From Salinimicrobium sp035607535 (lineage in GTDB: Bacteria; Bacteroidota; Bacteroidia; Flavobacteriales; Flavobacteriaceae), in the NCBI RefSeq assembly GCF_035607535.1, contig NZ_JAYDZX010000013.1:1-64000 (forward strand): a stretch of 64,000 nucleotides of DNA, read 5' to 3'. The notes under the pieces were generated by a model. It saw nothing but the letters and a program-made list of their open reading frames with translations. It was not told where the DNA came from and did no database searches. This document shows, one piece after another, positions 16,739 to 24,530 of the stretch; the first letter of the stretch is position 1; every line of letters begins with the position of its first letter. The position numbers were made by a program, and so were the translations under genes.

Positions 16739-17692
16739 ATGACAGATGTAGAAGCGGTAAAGAATTTGGTCAACAGGCACCAGCAATTGAGGCAGGAAAT
16801 TGCCAAAAGGATTGTTGGACAGCAGGAAGTAGTGGACCAGATCCTTTTATCCGTTTTTTCAGGTGGTCATTCTCTGCTTATCGGCGTTCCCGGGTTGGCA
16901 AAGACCTTAATGGTGAACACCATCGCTCAGGCGCTGGGACTTAACTTCAAAAGAATACAATTCACACCCGATCTTATGCCGAGCGATATTCTTGGCTCTG
17001 AGATCCTGGACGAGAACCGTCATTTTAAATTTATCAAAGGCCCCGTTTTTGGAAATATTATCCTGGCCGATGAGATCAACAGGACGCCCCCAAAAACACA
17101 GGCTGCTTTACTGGAGGCCATGCAGGAAAGAGCAGTGACTGTAGCGGGACAGCATTATAAACTGGATCTTCCGTACTTTGTGCTGGCTACACAAAACCCT
17201 ATTGAACAGGAAGGAACATATCCATTGCCCGAAGCTCAGCTAGACAGGTTTATGTTTGCAATAAAACTTGAATATCCCACTTTTGAAGAGGAAATTGAAG
17301 TAGTTAAAAGCACAACATCAGATGAGGTCATAAAAGTGAATTCTCTTTTTACAGCCAGCGAGATTGTAGATTTTCAGCATTTAATAAGGAGGATTCCGGT
17401 AGCCGATAATGTTGTGGAATATGCTGTTGACCTGGTTGGAAAGACAAGGCCGGCGGGAGAAAGGGCTACTGCTTTAGTAAAAGAATACGTGGACTGGGGG
17501 GCGGGTCCAAGAGCCTCTCAAAATCTCATTTTAGGAGCCAAAGCAAATGCAGCCGTCCACGGCAAATTTTCCCCGGATATTGAGGATGTGCAGGCAGTAG
17601 CCTATGGCATTCTAAGGCATAGAGTCATCAAGAACTACAAAGCCGAAGCTGAAGGAATTTCAGAAGAAGAGATCATAAAAAGCTTATTTTAA
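16739..17692 (+). CDS. MoxR-family AAA+ ATPase
   Basis: A 317-residue cytoplasmic AAA+ ATPase. Walker A is GVPGLAKT near residue 46, Walker B is ILADEINR near 108, followed by the MoxR signature TPPKTQAALLEAMQE, and sensor 1 is ATQNP. The C-terminal lid domain ends EAEGISEEEIIKSLF. MoxR proteins act as chaperone-like remodelers, usually with a von Willebrand A partner. In many Bacteroidota DUF58/Bat genes follow, but here they do not. Instead two small accessory genes follow and then a second copy of the last 13 codons (19129-19167), which suggests a rearrangement at its 3' end. Confidence 0.93.
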   Translation: MTDVEAVKNLVNRHQQLRQEIAKRIVGQQEVVDQILLSVFSGGHSLLIGVPGLAKTLMVNTIAQALGLNFKRIQFTPDLMPSDILGSEILDENRHFKFIKGPVFGNIILADEINRTPPKTQAALLEAMQERAVTVAGQHYKLDLPYFVLATQNPIEQEGTYPLPEAQLDRFMFAIKLEYPTFEEEIEVVKSTTSDEVIKVNSLFTASEIVDFQHLIRRIPVADNVVEYAVDLVGKTRPAGERATALVKEYVDWGAGPRASQNLILGAKANAAVHGKFSPDIEDVQAVAYGILRHRVIKNYKAEAEGISEEEIIKSLF

Positions 17693-17731
17693 TATCTTTT
17701 ACTGCACTTTTTTCCTGCCATTAATCAGTAA

Positions 17732-18382
17732 ATGAAAAAGATACTCATCATGCTTGTTGCAGGACACCTTTTGTCCTGTAATTCCCGGGAAAATATAGAA
17801 GGAACCTGGATTGGAGCTTATTCCTATTACAATATTTCGGATTCTGCTAATCATCTGCCCGAGCGGATCGTTGTTACCTTCGAAGTTGATAAATACTTTG
17901 CGAAGAGGTTTAAATATGACTATAGATCAAAGTCAGACGTTGAAAAGGGAACATATTCATATAATGATGGCACCATTTTCTTTAACTCTGACAATCCCAG
18001 TACCGCCGTTCTTGATATTATATCCAGGGATAGTTTGGTTATAAAGGGATTGGAAGGAGCAAATAATACAGTCTATAAAAGACTTAGCGATACCCTAAAA
18101 AGCAGATCGCAAAACATAGATCTGGCAGGTAAACGGTTTTTAAGAACATCTAAAAATTATAGTGATACATTAAACTTCGTAAATGACAGTTTGCTAATAA
18201 AGTGCTGGGACAATAATACTAAACTTGAATTAGCCTGGGAAAGGACAAAACATAACGGCTTTGATATTCTCTTTATGGATCTGGACATCCCGTATATCAT
18301 AGGTAAGGAAAGAAGTGGAACTATAAAGTTGACAGGTCTGCACAGAAGAACTTATGATATGAACCTAGAGGAGTTGGATTAA
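17732..18382 (+). CDS. Lipoprotein of unknown function
   Basis: A 216-residue lipoprotein with signal peptide and lipobox Cys16 (LLSC). The segment ENIEGTWIGAYSYY just after the lipobox resembles the start of lipocalin-like or META-type beta barrels, and two such halves may be present (second near residue 130, LAGKRFLRTSKNYSD). I do not recognise a named family. The sequence is more AT-rich than the flanking housekeeping genes. It lies in a 1.4-kb segment bracketed by direct repeats of the moxR tail, so it may be a recent arrival. Confidence 0.7.
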   Translation: MKKILIMLVAGHLLSCNSRENIEGTWIGAYSYYNISDSANHLPERIVVTFEVDKYFAKRFKYDYRSKSDVEKGTYSYNDGTIFFNSDNPSTAVLDIISRDSLVIKGLEGANNTVYKRLSDTLKSRSQNIDLAGKRFLRTSKNYSDTLNFVNDSLLIKCWDNNTKLELAWERTKHNGFDILFMDLDIPYIIGKERSGTIKLTGLHRRTYDMNLEELD

Positions 18383-18494
18383 CATATTTGATGTTGAAAT
18401 TGGGAACTGATTCCTAAACAAGAAAAATTATTTGTAGTATATTAAACCTTCAAAACGGCTTGTTGTCAGGAAGTAATTTAAACCACAAGATATC

Positions 18495-18830
18495 ATGAAA
18501 AAATCTTTTTTGATCCTAATATTTCTTGTGCCGGCTATAGCCTTAGGTCAGGATAAGACTTACAGTAAAAGTGATGTGACGGTAATAGCAGCTCATCCTC
18601 TTTCCAAAGCTTCTAATGAACTCGAAAGAAATACAGAACTAATTCTCCTTGATGATCGAAACTTTTCAAAACCGCTGATAGAATTCGATTTAAATAAGTC
18701 TTACAGTTTAGATTTTACACAAAGAGATACCAGGTTGTTCAAATTCCTGGGTTATAGACCTTTAGATGAGAAGGTTTTTATGTTAGAACCTTTATTAGAT
18801 TTAAAGTGGCAGCTTAAAAAACCCGATTGA
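18495..18830 (+). CDS. Small secreted protein of unknown function
   Basis: A 111-residue protein with a clear signal peptide (about 1-18, ending ALGQ). The mature part has several short beta-like stretches (ELILLDDRNFSKPLIEFDL) and no cysteines or recognisable domain. It is AT-rich compared with the neighbourhood. It is the second gene of the segment bracketed by moxR-tail repeats. It is preceded by an A-rich leader and probably has its own promoter, since 112 nt separate it from the previous gene. No function is proposed. Confidence 0.65.
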   Translation: MKKSFLILIFLVPAIALGQDKTYSKSDVTVIAAHPLSKASNELERNTELILLDDRNFSKPLIEFDLNKSYSLDFTQRDTRLFKFLGYRPLDEKVFMLEPLLDLKWQLKKPD

Positions 18831-19128
18831 TTAACTTCTCGTCGTATAGAAATAATTCTCTCACACCTGGCTTTTGCTAGCAGTCCTCGAATTCATCAAT
18901 GATGTTTTTTTTGTAGTACAGCCTTCAGGAAACGAGAAGAAATTCTCAAACTGTTAAGTATCAGGCAAAATCGTGCAGCATATTTCTTTCCAGCGAAAAA
19001 GGGTAGGATTGTGCAATTTCAATAGTAATCATGACCTTAAGAAAATATACTTTATTTCATTTTGGATAAAGAAGCTGCAGCACCTCAATTATGTTTTTCT
19101 TCAATAGGAATTTAGTATCTAGGTCCAA
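18831..19128. other. Intergenic region without a supported gene
   Basis: About 300 bases ahead of the moxR-tail copy. I see no open frame with a plausible start, no tRNA and no strong hairpin. Its left edge is the end of the small secreted gene and its right edge the duplicated moxR tail. Confidence 0.45.
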
Positions 19129-19167
19129 GGAATTTCGGAAGATGAGATCATAAAAAGCTTATTTTAA
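19129..19167 (+). pseudogene. Duplicated 3' tail of moxR
   Basis: These 13 codons read GISEDEIIKSLF plus stop, against GISEEEIIKSLF plus stop at 17654-17692. Similarity continues about 11 nt past the stop; overall about 46 of 50 positions match (17654-17703 versus 19129-19178). No other moxR sequence precedes it, so it is a fragment left by a duplication or insertion event. Confidence 0.85.
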
Positions 19168-19189
19168 GATCTTTTATTATATTTAGATC

Positions 19190-19453
19190 ATGATTGATCT
19201 TCTCGTGAAACTGAGGTTTCCGGTAACCTTGCTTTTCTTTGGTTGCCAATTTCTCTGGATTAAGTTGGGCGCCAATCTAATGGACTGGGACAGCCTTTCC
19301 ATCCCCGCTCTTATGAGTGTTCTTTTTCTCACCGGATTTTGGCTCCTCATTTTATTCGATATGATCAACTCCAGGATCTTCAATAAGACCTTCTGGTTAA
19401 TGTCGATGCTCATCTTGCCGAATCTTGCACCGGTGGTACGTCTTTCAGCGTAA
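19190..19453 (+). CDS. Small membrane protein, 87 residues
   Basis: An 87-residue protein with three hydrophobic stretches (about 10-25, 38-56 and 65-80) and few charged residues, so it is likely an inner-membrane protein. The final NLAPVVRLSA follows a Pro in the last segment, a layout reminiscent of phospholipase-D N-terminal-type small membrane proteins, but this is weak. The start is ATG 19190, directly after the moxR-tail copy. In an ancestral arrangement it may have followed moxR itself. A weak hairpin with T-run lies 97 nt downstream. Confidence 0.6.
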   Translation: MIDLLVKLRFPVTLLFFGCQFLWIKLGANLMDWDSLSIPALMSVLFLTGFWLLILFDMINSRIFNKTFWLMSMLILPNLAPVVRLSA

Positions 19454-19549
19454 AAGACTAAAGCACGTAAAACCAACTGGCCTTAACCGGGAATAAATTT
19501 CACTACGCTTTGCCAGATTCTTATTTTAAGCTACGTTTTATGTGATTTA

Positions 19550-19573
19550 GCTATTTTCGATAGCCTTTTTTTT
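19550..19573 (+). terminator. Weak terminator after the 87-residue membrane protein
   Basis: GCTAT (19550-19554), TTTCG loop, ATAGC (19560-19564), then C and eight T. Confidence 0.5.
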
Positions 19574-19643
19574 AGGATTTATTAAACTTTCTTCATGTAA
19601 TATTCAAGTTTGGTTGTGATTTTTTAAATCGGGTTGGAATTTG

Positions 19644-19651
19644 TAATTTTG
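19644..19651 (+). promoter_or_regulatory. acn -7 element
   Basis: TAATTTTG matches TAnnTTTG and lies 30 nt ahead of the aconitase ATG. Confidence 0.55.
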
Positions 19652-19681
19652 CAACACTTCAGAATAAAACAAATTCAAGAT

Positions 19682-21949
19682 ATGGCTTACGATATTGATA
19701 TGATCAAGAAGGTTTACAGCCAGATGGGCGAGCGGGTAAATGCTGCACGCGAAATCGTTGGGAAACCTTTGACTCTTTCAGAGAAAATTCTTTATTCCCA
19801 CCTCTGGGATGGAACACCTACAAAGAAATTTAACCGCGGTAAAGATTACGTGGAATTCGCACCAGACAGGATAGCCTGCCAGGATGCTACTGCGCAAATG
19901 GCCCTGCTGCAATTTATGCAGGCTGGGAAGAAGAATGTTGCAGTTCCAACTACTGTACATTGTGATCACCTTATCCAGGCTAAACTTGGAGCTCAATTCG
20001 ATCTTCCAAGTGCAAAGAAATCCAGTGATGAGGTTTTCGACTTTTTGGAGTCTGTTTCGAACAAATACGGAATTGGGTTCTGGAAGCCGGGAGCAGGAAT
20101 TATTCACCAGGTAGTACTTGAGAACTATGCTTTTCCCGGAGGAATGATGATAGGTACCGATTCTCACACGGTTAATGCCGGCGGACTGGGAATGGTAGCT
20201 ATTGGAGTAGGTGGTGCAGATGCTGTTGATGTAATGGCCGGAATGGCCTGGGAGCTTAAATTTCCTAAGCTTATAGGGGTTAAGTTGACCGGAAAACTTT
20301 CGGGTTGGACTGCACCAAAAGATGTGATTTTAAAAGTTGCCGGAATACTTACTGTAAAAGGAGGAACCGGAGCTATTATTGAATACTTTGGAGAAGGAGC
20401 CGAGTCAATGTCAGCTACCGGTAAAGGAACAATCTGTAACATGGGGGCAGAAGTTGGGGCAACCACTTCTACTTTTGGCTATGATGAATCAATGGCCAGA
20501 TATCTTCGTGCGACAAACCGTGCAGATGTTGCAGATGCTGCCAATGCAGTGAAGGAACACCTCACAGGAGACGCTGAAGTTTACGCTAATCCGGAACAAT
20601 ATTTTGACCAGGTTATCGAAATTAATCTTTCAGAATTGAAGCCACATTTAAACGGGCCTTTTACTCCGGATCTCGCTACTCCAATTTCAGAAATGGGAGA
20701 AAAAGCCAAAAAGAATGACTGGCCGATCAATGTAGATTGGGGGTTAATTGGTTCCTGTACCAACTCTTCTTATGAAGATCTTACCCGCGCGGCTTCTATT
20801 GCCAAGCAGGCGGTCGACAAAAAAGTTAAAGCAAAATCTGACTTCGGGATCAATCCGGGTTCTGAGCAAATACGCTATACTGCAGAAAGAGATGGGCTTC
20901 TTCAGATTTTTGAAGATCTTGATGCAACCATCTTTACCAATGCCTGCGGACCATGTATTGGACAGTGGGACCGAAGCGATCGTAAAGGAGAAGAAAAGAA
21001 TACAATTGTACATTCCTTCAACCGTAACTTTTCAAAAAGGGCAGATGGAAATCCAAATACACACGCATTTGTAGGGTCACCCGAGATGGTTGCGGCAATT
21101 GCAATTGCGGGTCGTCTGGATTTTGATCCAACTACAGATACCTTGTTGAACGAGGATGGGGAACAGGTAAAACTGGATGAGCCCACAGGATTGGAACTAC
21201 CTCCAAAAGGATTTGATGTTGAAGATCCCGGTTATCTCGCACCAACCGAAGATGGTTCCAGTGTGGAGGTGAAAGTAAACCCGAAATCTGAAAGACTCCA
21301 ATTGCTTGAGCCTTTTGAACCCTGGGACGGAAAGAATTTAATGGGCGCCAAATTGCTTATTAAAGCTCATGGAAAATGTACAACAGATCATATTTCTATG
21401 GCCGGGCCATGGTTGAGATTTAGAGGTCACCTCGATAATATTTCAAACAACTGTTTGATTGGTGCTGTGAATGCCTTCAATATGAAGACGAACTTTGTGA
21501 AGAACCAGATCACCGGAGAATACGATGGTGTTCCTGCAACGCAGCGAAAGTATAAAGCCGCAGGAATTCCAACCGTGGTGGTGGGTGATCACAACTACGG
21601 GGAAGGTTCTTCGAGAGAACACGCTGCCATGGAGCCAAGGCATTTAGGGGTGAAGGTAGTTCTTGTAAAATCTTTTGCAAGGATCCATGAGACTAACCTG
21701 AAAAAACAGGGAATGCTCGGACTAACTTTTGCTAATGAAAGCGATTATGATCTAATCCAGGAAGATGATACCTTCAATTTCATAGATCTTGAAGATTTTG
21801 CACCAGATAAGCAGCTTACAATTGAAGTAGTTCATGCTGACGGTTCTAAAGATATCATTAAGGCCAACCATACTTATAACCAGCCTCAAATCGAGTGGTA
21901 TAAGGAAGGATCTGCTCTTAACCTTATCAAAAAGCAGAACGCAGCTTAA
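19682..21949 (+). CDS. Aconitate hydratase
   Basis: A 755-residue iron-sulfur enzyme interconverting citrate and isocitrate in the TCA cycle. It is of the mitochondrial-type aconitase size and order. The 4Fe-4S ligand cysteines are in GSCTNSSYEDL and NACGPCIGQW. The substrate-binding serine loop is GEGSSREHAA near the C-terminus, and the swivel domain starts at about residue 540. ATG 19682 (MAYDIDMIKKVY) is preferred to an in-frame ATG at 19634, which would overlap the promoter. It is monocistronic, with a strong GC-rich terminator 20 nt after the stop. Confidence 0.96.
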   Translation: MAYDIDMIKKVYSQMGERVNAAREIVGKPLTLSEKILYSHLWDGTPTKKFNRGKDYVEFAPDRIACQDATAQMALLQFMQAGKKNVAVPTTVHCDHLIQAKLGAQFDLPSAKKSSDEVFDFLESVSNKYGIGFWKPGAGIIHQVVLENYAFPGGMMIGTDSHTVNAGGLGMVAIGVGGADAVDVMAGMAWELKFPKLIGVKLTGKLSGWTAPKDVILKVAGILTVKGGTGAIIEYFGEGAESMSATGKGTICNMGAEVGATTSTFGYDESMARYLRATNRADVADAANAVKEHLTGDAEVYANPEQYFDQVIEINLSELKPHLNGPFTPDLATPISEMGEKAKKNDWPINVDWGLIGSCTNSSYEDLTRAASIAKQAVDKKVKAKSDFGINPGSEQIRYTAERDGLLQIFEDLDATIFTNACGPCIGQWDRSDRKGEEKNTIVHSFNRNFSKRADGNPNTHAFVGSPEMVAAIAIAGRLDFDPTTDTLLNEDGEQVKLDEPTGLELPPKGFDVEDPGYLAPTEDGSSVEVKVNPKSERLQLLEPFEPWDGKNLMGAKLLIKAHGKCTTDHISMAGPWLRFRGHLDNISNNCLIGAVNAFNMKTNFVKNQITGEYDGVPATQRKYKAAGIPTVVVGDHNYGEGSSREHAAMEPRHLGVKVVLVKSFARIHETNLKKQGMLGLTFANESDYDLIQEDDTFNFIDLEDFAPDKQLTIEVVHADGSKDIIKANHTYNQPQIEWYKEGSALNLIKKQNAA

Positions 21950-21969
21950 AAGTATCTTGAATTAAAGAT

Positions 21970-22000
21970 AAAAGCTCCCGCCAACCGGCGGGAGCTTTTT
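21970..22000 (+). terminator. acn terminator
   Basis: GCTCCCGCC and GGCGGGAGC arms (21974-21982, 21987-21995), AACC loop, then a T-run. A classical rho-independent terminator. Confidence 0.9.
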
Positions 22001-22017
22001 GTTTGGGTAAAAAAATA

Positions 22018-22138
22018 AAAAAGCAACCCCCAAAGGATTGCTTTTCTAAAAAAGTAGATGAGAAACCCCGGGGTTTATTCCGGAGTATTCTATCAAGTAA
22101 TTTTTGCCCCCCAGTAAAAATTACTGTTTTCTCATCTA
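22018..22138. other. Structured intergenic element of nested inverted repeats
   Basis: A first hairpin has arms AAAAGCAA and TTGCTTTT (about 22018-22044). A second unit is bounded by perfect 11-nt arms TAGATGAGAAA (from 22055) and TTTCTCATCTA (ending 22138). Inside it are AAACCCCGGGGTTT and a perfect 10-bp hairpin AGTAATTTTT/AAAAATTACT (from 22095) with a C-rich loop that could pair with the GGGG. It may be a small RNA, a mobile palindromic element or a compound terminator for the minus-strand gene. I do not recognise a known family. Confidence 0.6.
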
Positions 22139-22142
22139 TTTA

Positions 22143-22565
22143 TTATGGTAAGGATTCCAGTTTTCTCTTGTGTTTTAACAAAACTTCCAGAGTTGAAGTC
22201 GGAATATCCTGATTATAAAGTGTTTCGTAATACAATTTAATGTTTTTTTTCTCTTTTTCATAACATGCCTTCAAATTTAAATTGTTGAAGGTGTTTCGGG
22301 CCAGATAATCCAGCTTAAGAAAAACCGGCAAAAAATTCAAGATCGCACTTCCAACTGTGGAGGTTTGAATAGAATTTTTTATGTTGAAAAGAAGTCTTCT
22401 CAACTCGAGTTTTGCTTTTTCTCTTATCTCGATGAGTTTGGCTATATTTTCAGCCATCTCTTTCTCCTCCTGCCTTAGATCGTAATAAAGTACATAATAC
22501 ATTTGAAGCAGATCATCATTGGAGAGATCTAATTTTAGTAGCTGAGAATATAATTGGAACTGCAT
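22143..22565 (-). CDS. Orphan low-GC protein of unknown function
   Basis: A 140-residue soluble helical protein rich in Leu, Lys, Asn and Tyr (for example KEMAENIAKLIEIREKAKLELRR) that I do not recognise. It is clearly AT-richer than its neighbours. The only ATG is at 22565, but the frame stays open upstream to about 22625 with coding-like residues (DNSLLDRKK) and no usable start. The gene could therefore be a 5'-truncated remnant. It lies between a structured element and a tRNA cluster, a common place for acquired DNA. Confidence 0.5.
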   Translation of the reverse strand: MQFQLYSQLLKLDLSNDDLLQMYYVLYYDLRQEEKEMAENIAKLIEIREKAKLELRRLLFNIKNSIQTSTVGSAILNFLPVFLKLDYLARNTFNNLNLKACYEKEKKNIKLYYETLYNQDIPTSTLEVLLKHKRKLESLP

Positions 22566-22746
22566 CTTCTTCCGGTCTAAGAGTGAATTATCTTTGATAA
22601 AAATAGTCTTTATTTTTTCTCATGAAGATGCTAAAAATATGATTAACAGAAATTTAGCTTTTATGTAAGAAGTGTGGTCAGAAAGGTGAAAATTCTTAAC
22701 AGTAGCCAGAATTTTCTTTCAAAAGAAGAAAGTAGAAAATGAAATG

Positions 22747-22830
22747 TGCCCAGAGCGGGACTCGAACCCGCACGCCCTAATGGACACATGGCCCTCAACC
22801 ATGCCTGTCTACCAGTTCCAGCACCTGGGC
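22747..22830 (-). tRNA. tRNA-Leu (anticodon GAG)
   Basis: An 84-nt class II tRNA with long variable arm. The acceptor pairs GCCCAGG with TCTGGGC, the T-arm has GGTTCGAGTCC, and the anticodon loop TTGAGGG is closed by CATGG/CCATG. It reads CTC and CTT. CCA is not encoded in full. Confidence 0.93.
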
Positions 22831-22956
22831 AATTGTTTATGATTTCTTAAGGTAATATCAAACCAGTTAAGAAGCTCCGGAAAAAGAAAAATGACCCCAT
22901 GGGATCTAGAACTTATGAACCGGGACAAGATGCTGTCGCTGTGGTTCAGGTAAAAG

Positions 22957-23029
22957 TGACCTGGCTGGGACTCGAACCCAGGACCCTCTCCTTAAAAGGG
23001 AGATGCTCTACCAACTGAGCTACCAGGTC
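22957..23029 (-). tRNA. tRNA-Lys (anticodon TTT), copy 1
   Basis: A 73-nt tRNA with acceptor GACCTGG/CCAGGTC, D-arm TAGCTCAGTTGGTAGAGC, anticodon loop CTTTTAA and T-arm GGGTTCGAGTCCC. It is nearly identical to the copy at 23271 apart from the acceptor and one T-stem base. Confidence 0.95.
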
Positions 23030-23040
23030 AATATTTAAAG

Positions 23041-23270
23041 AACTTCAATTTGTGATCTGGCTGGGGCTTCCTTCGACTTCGCTCAGGATAAACTTCTCGC
23101 CCAAAAAGATCAGAACTTCAATTTGTGATCTGGCTGGGCTTCCTTCGACTTCGCTCAGGATAAACTTCTCGCCCAAAAAGATCAGAACTTCAATTTGTGA
23201 TCTGGCTGGGGCTTCCTTCGACTTCGCTCAGGATAAACTTCTCGCCCAAAAAGATCAGAACTCCAATTTG
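23041..23270. repeat. 73-nt tandem repeat carrying tRNA-Lys 3' ends
   Basis: Three units with start points 23041, 23114 and 23186, the register continuing into 23259 (period 73, 72, 73). Each unit contains TGATCTGGCTGGGGCT (one copy lacks a G), identical to the 3' end of the tRNA-Lys at 23271, followed by CTTCGACTTCGCTCAGGATAA-like sequence. The open frame across it on the plus strand is an artefact of the repeat. Confidence 0.9.
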
Positions 23271-23343
23271 TGATCTGGCTGGGGCTCGAACCCAGGACCC
23301 TCTCCTTAAAAGGGAGATGCTCTACCAACTGAGCTACCAGATC
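23271..23343 (-). tRNA. tRNA-Lys (anticodon TTT), copy 2
   Basis: A 73-nt tRNA with acceptor GATCTGG/CCAGATC and otherwise the same body as copy 1, anticodon loop CTTTTAA. Downstream (lower coordinates) its 3' end is repeated three times in a tandem array. It is probably transcribed with the other two tRNAs from a promoter at 23374. Confidence 0.95.
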
Positions 23344-23373
23344 TAACTTGTTGCATTTTTGCTAATGCGGGTG

Positions 23374-23381
23374 CAAATATA
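23374..23381 (-). promoter_or_regulatory. tRNA-Lys/Leu operon -7 element
   Basis: TATATTTG on the minus strand, 30 nt ahead of tRNA-Lys copy 2. Confidence 0.55.
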
Positions 23382-23476
23382 CCCACATTAATTTATTTTT
23401 CAAGAACAAATTGACATAAATTTGCTCATGAATTTAACCAGGGGGTAAAACCCCTTAGAAATCATCATTTTAAAGT

Positions 23477-23998
23477 ATGAAATTAATTATTGCAGGTTAC
23501 ATGGGATCAGGAAAAACTGCTGTGGGTACAGCACTTGCCGCCAGCCTGGACCTGCAGTTCCTCGACCTGGATAATGAAATTAGCAGACTTGAAGGCCGCA
23601 GTATTTCGGAAATTTTTTCGGCTTCAGGGGAAATATATTTCCGGAGAAAGGAGACAGAGGTACTTCAAAGGCTTCTGGAGCAGGAGGGCAACTTTATTCT
23701 TTCACTGGGAGGAGGTACTCCATGCTACGGAAAGAACCTTCAGCTAATCAAAGATAACCCCGAAACCATTTCAGTTTATCTTAAAACCGGAATAGAGGAG
23801 CTAAAGAAGAGATTGATCAACGAAAAGGAAAGTAGACCTCTTATTGCAGAGCTTGACTCTCCTGAAGTTCTGGAAGACTTCATAAGGAAGCATTTATTTG
23901 AGCGTACCTTCTATTATAACCAGAGTGATCTTATTGTTTCTACAGATGGAAGATCTGTCCGGGATATAGTGGATGATATCCTGGAAAGATTAAATTAA
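23477..23998 (+). CDS. aroK: Shikimate kinase
   Basis: A 173-residue P-loop kinase that phosphorylates shikimate with ATP in aromatic amino-acid synthesis. The Walker A motif GYMGSGKTAVG begins at residue 7. The shikimate-binding Asp lies in FLDLDNEI and the substrate Arg in YFRRKETEVL. LSLGGGTPCY is the second shikimate-binding glycine block, and the lid with ESRPLIAEL follows near 115. Length is standard. Its 3' end overlaps the convergent PyrR-like gene by 9 bp. A small G5/C4 hairpin lies about 25 nt before the ATG. Confidence 0.94.
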   Translation: MKLIIAGYMGSGKTAVGTALAASLDLQFLDLDNEISRLEGRSISEIFSASGEIYFRRKETEVLQRLLEQEGNFILSLGGGTPCYGKNLQLIKDNPETISVYLKTGIEELKKRLINEKESRPLIAELDSPEVLEDFIRKHLFERTFYYNQSDLIVSTDGRSVRDIVDDILERLN

Positions 23999-24493
23999 TT
24001 CTACACGATCCTCTCCTTCAGAAAAAGAAACATTGACGGTCTCATGAATGGAGGTGGAGAGGGAGATTCCTTTAAAATCTGCTTTTACGGGATACTTCTT
24101 ATGGCTACGGTCAACCAGTACAGCTGTCTTGAATCTCTTTAGGGGAACTTCCAGGAAATGGCGCACTCCGTAGATCAAGGTGGTCCCAGAGTTTAAAACG
24201 TCGTCTATAAGCACCAGTGCCTTGTCGCGATAATCGCCGGGATCAAGGCTTGTGGTGATGACATCCAGCGGATCCTTCTTATTTATTTTTACTTCACAAA
24301 GGAGAATACTTAGATCTGAAATTTCCTGAAGCTCCACCCGCAGTCTTCTTGCCAGCTCAAATCCGCTATCTGCGATCCCTGCCAGGATTATTTCATCCTC
24401 GTCTACATTACTCTCATAGATCTGGTAGGCGATTCTTTTGATCTTATGGTTGATCTGGTCCTTATCGAGTATAATGACAGAGTTTTTCTCCAT
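23990..24493 (-). CDS. PyrR-like phosphoribosyltransferase
   Basis: A 167-residue type I phosphoribosyltransferase. The PRPP-binding loop is LVLIDDVLNSGTTL near residue 95, preceded by the catalytic-loop region of the fold. DRSHKKYPVKADFKG resembles the PyrR signature. PyrR proteins regulate pyrimidine genes by binding mRNA and may have uracil phosphoribosyltransferase activity; here pyrimidine genes are not adjacent, so the role is uncertain. It overlaps aroK tail to tail by 9 bp and has a good -7 element (TATCTTTG) 16 nt ahead of the ATG. Confidence 0.85.
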   Translation of the reverse strand: MEKNSVIILDKDQINHKIKRIAYQIYESNVDEDEIILAGIADSGFELARRLRVELQEISDLSILLCEVKINKKDPLDVITTSLDPGDYRDKALVLIDDVLNSGTTLIYGVRHFLEVPLKRFKTAVLVDRSHKKYPVKADFKGISLSTSIHETVNVSFSEGEDRVELI

Positions 24494-24509
24494 TGGGATT
24501 GTTTTTTTT

Positions 24510-24517
24510 CAAAGATA
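24510..24517 (-). promoter_or_regulatory. -7 element of the PyrR-like gene
   Basis: TATCTTTG on the minus strand, 16 nt ahead of the ATG at 24493. Confidence 0.55.
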
Positions 24518-24530
24518 AGTATTTGGTCTT

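Noticed and set aside
20164..20466. Long minus-strand open frames inside acn and other genes
   Set aside because: They are shadows of strongly conserved plus-strand genes and contain low-complexity Ser/Pro/Ile-rich translations.
22018..22138. Integron attC site or known riboswitch
   Set aside because: I see no RYYYAAC/GTTRRRY attC ends and no nearby integrase, and no riboswitch family's conserved core is recognisable. Left as an unclassified structured element.
23052..23273. Plus-strand ORF across the tRNA-Lys repeat
   Set aside because: Its repetitive protein is a by-product of a 73-nt repeat whose third unit keeps the frame; there is no signal, start context or recognisable product, and it is antisense to tRNA sequence.
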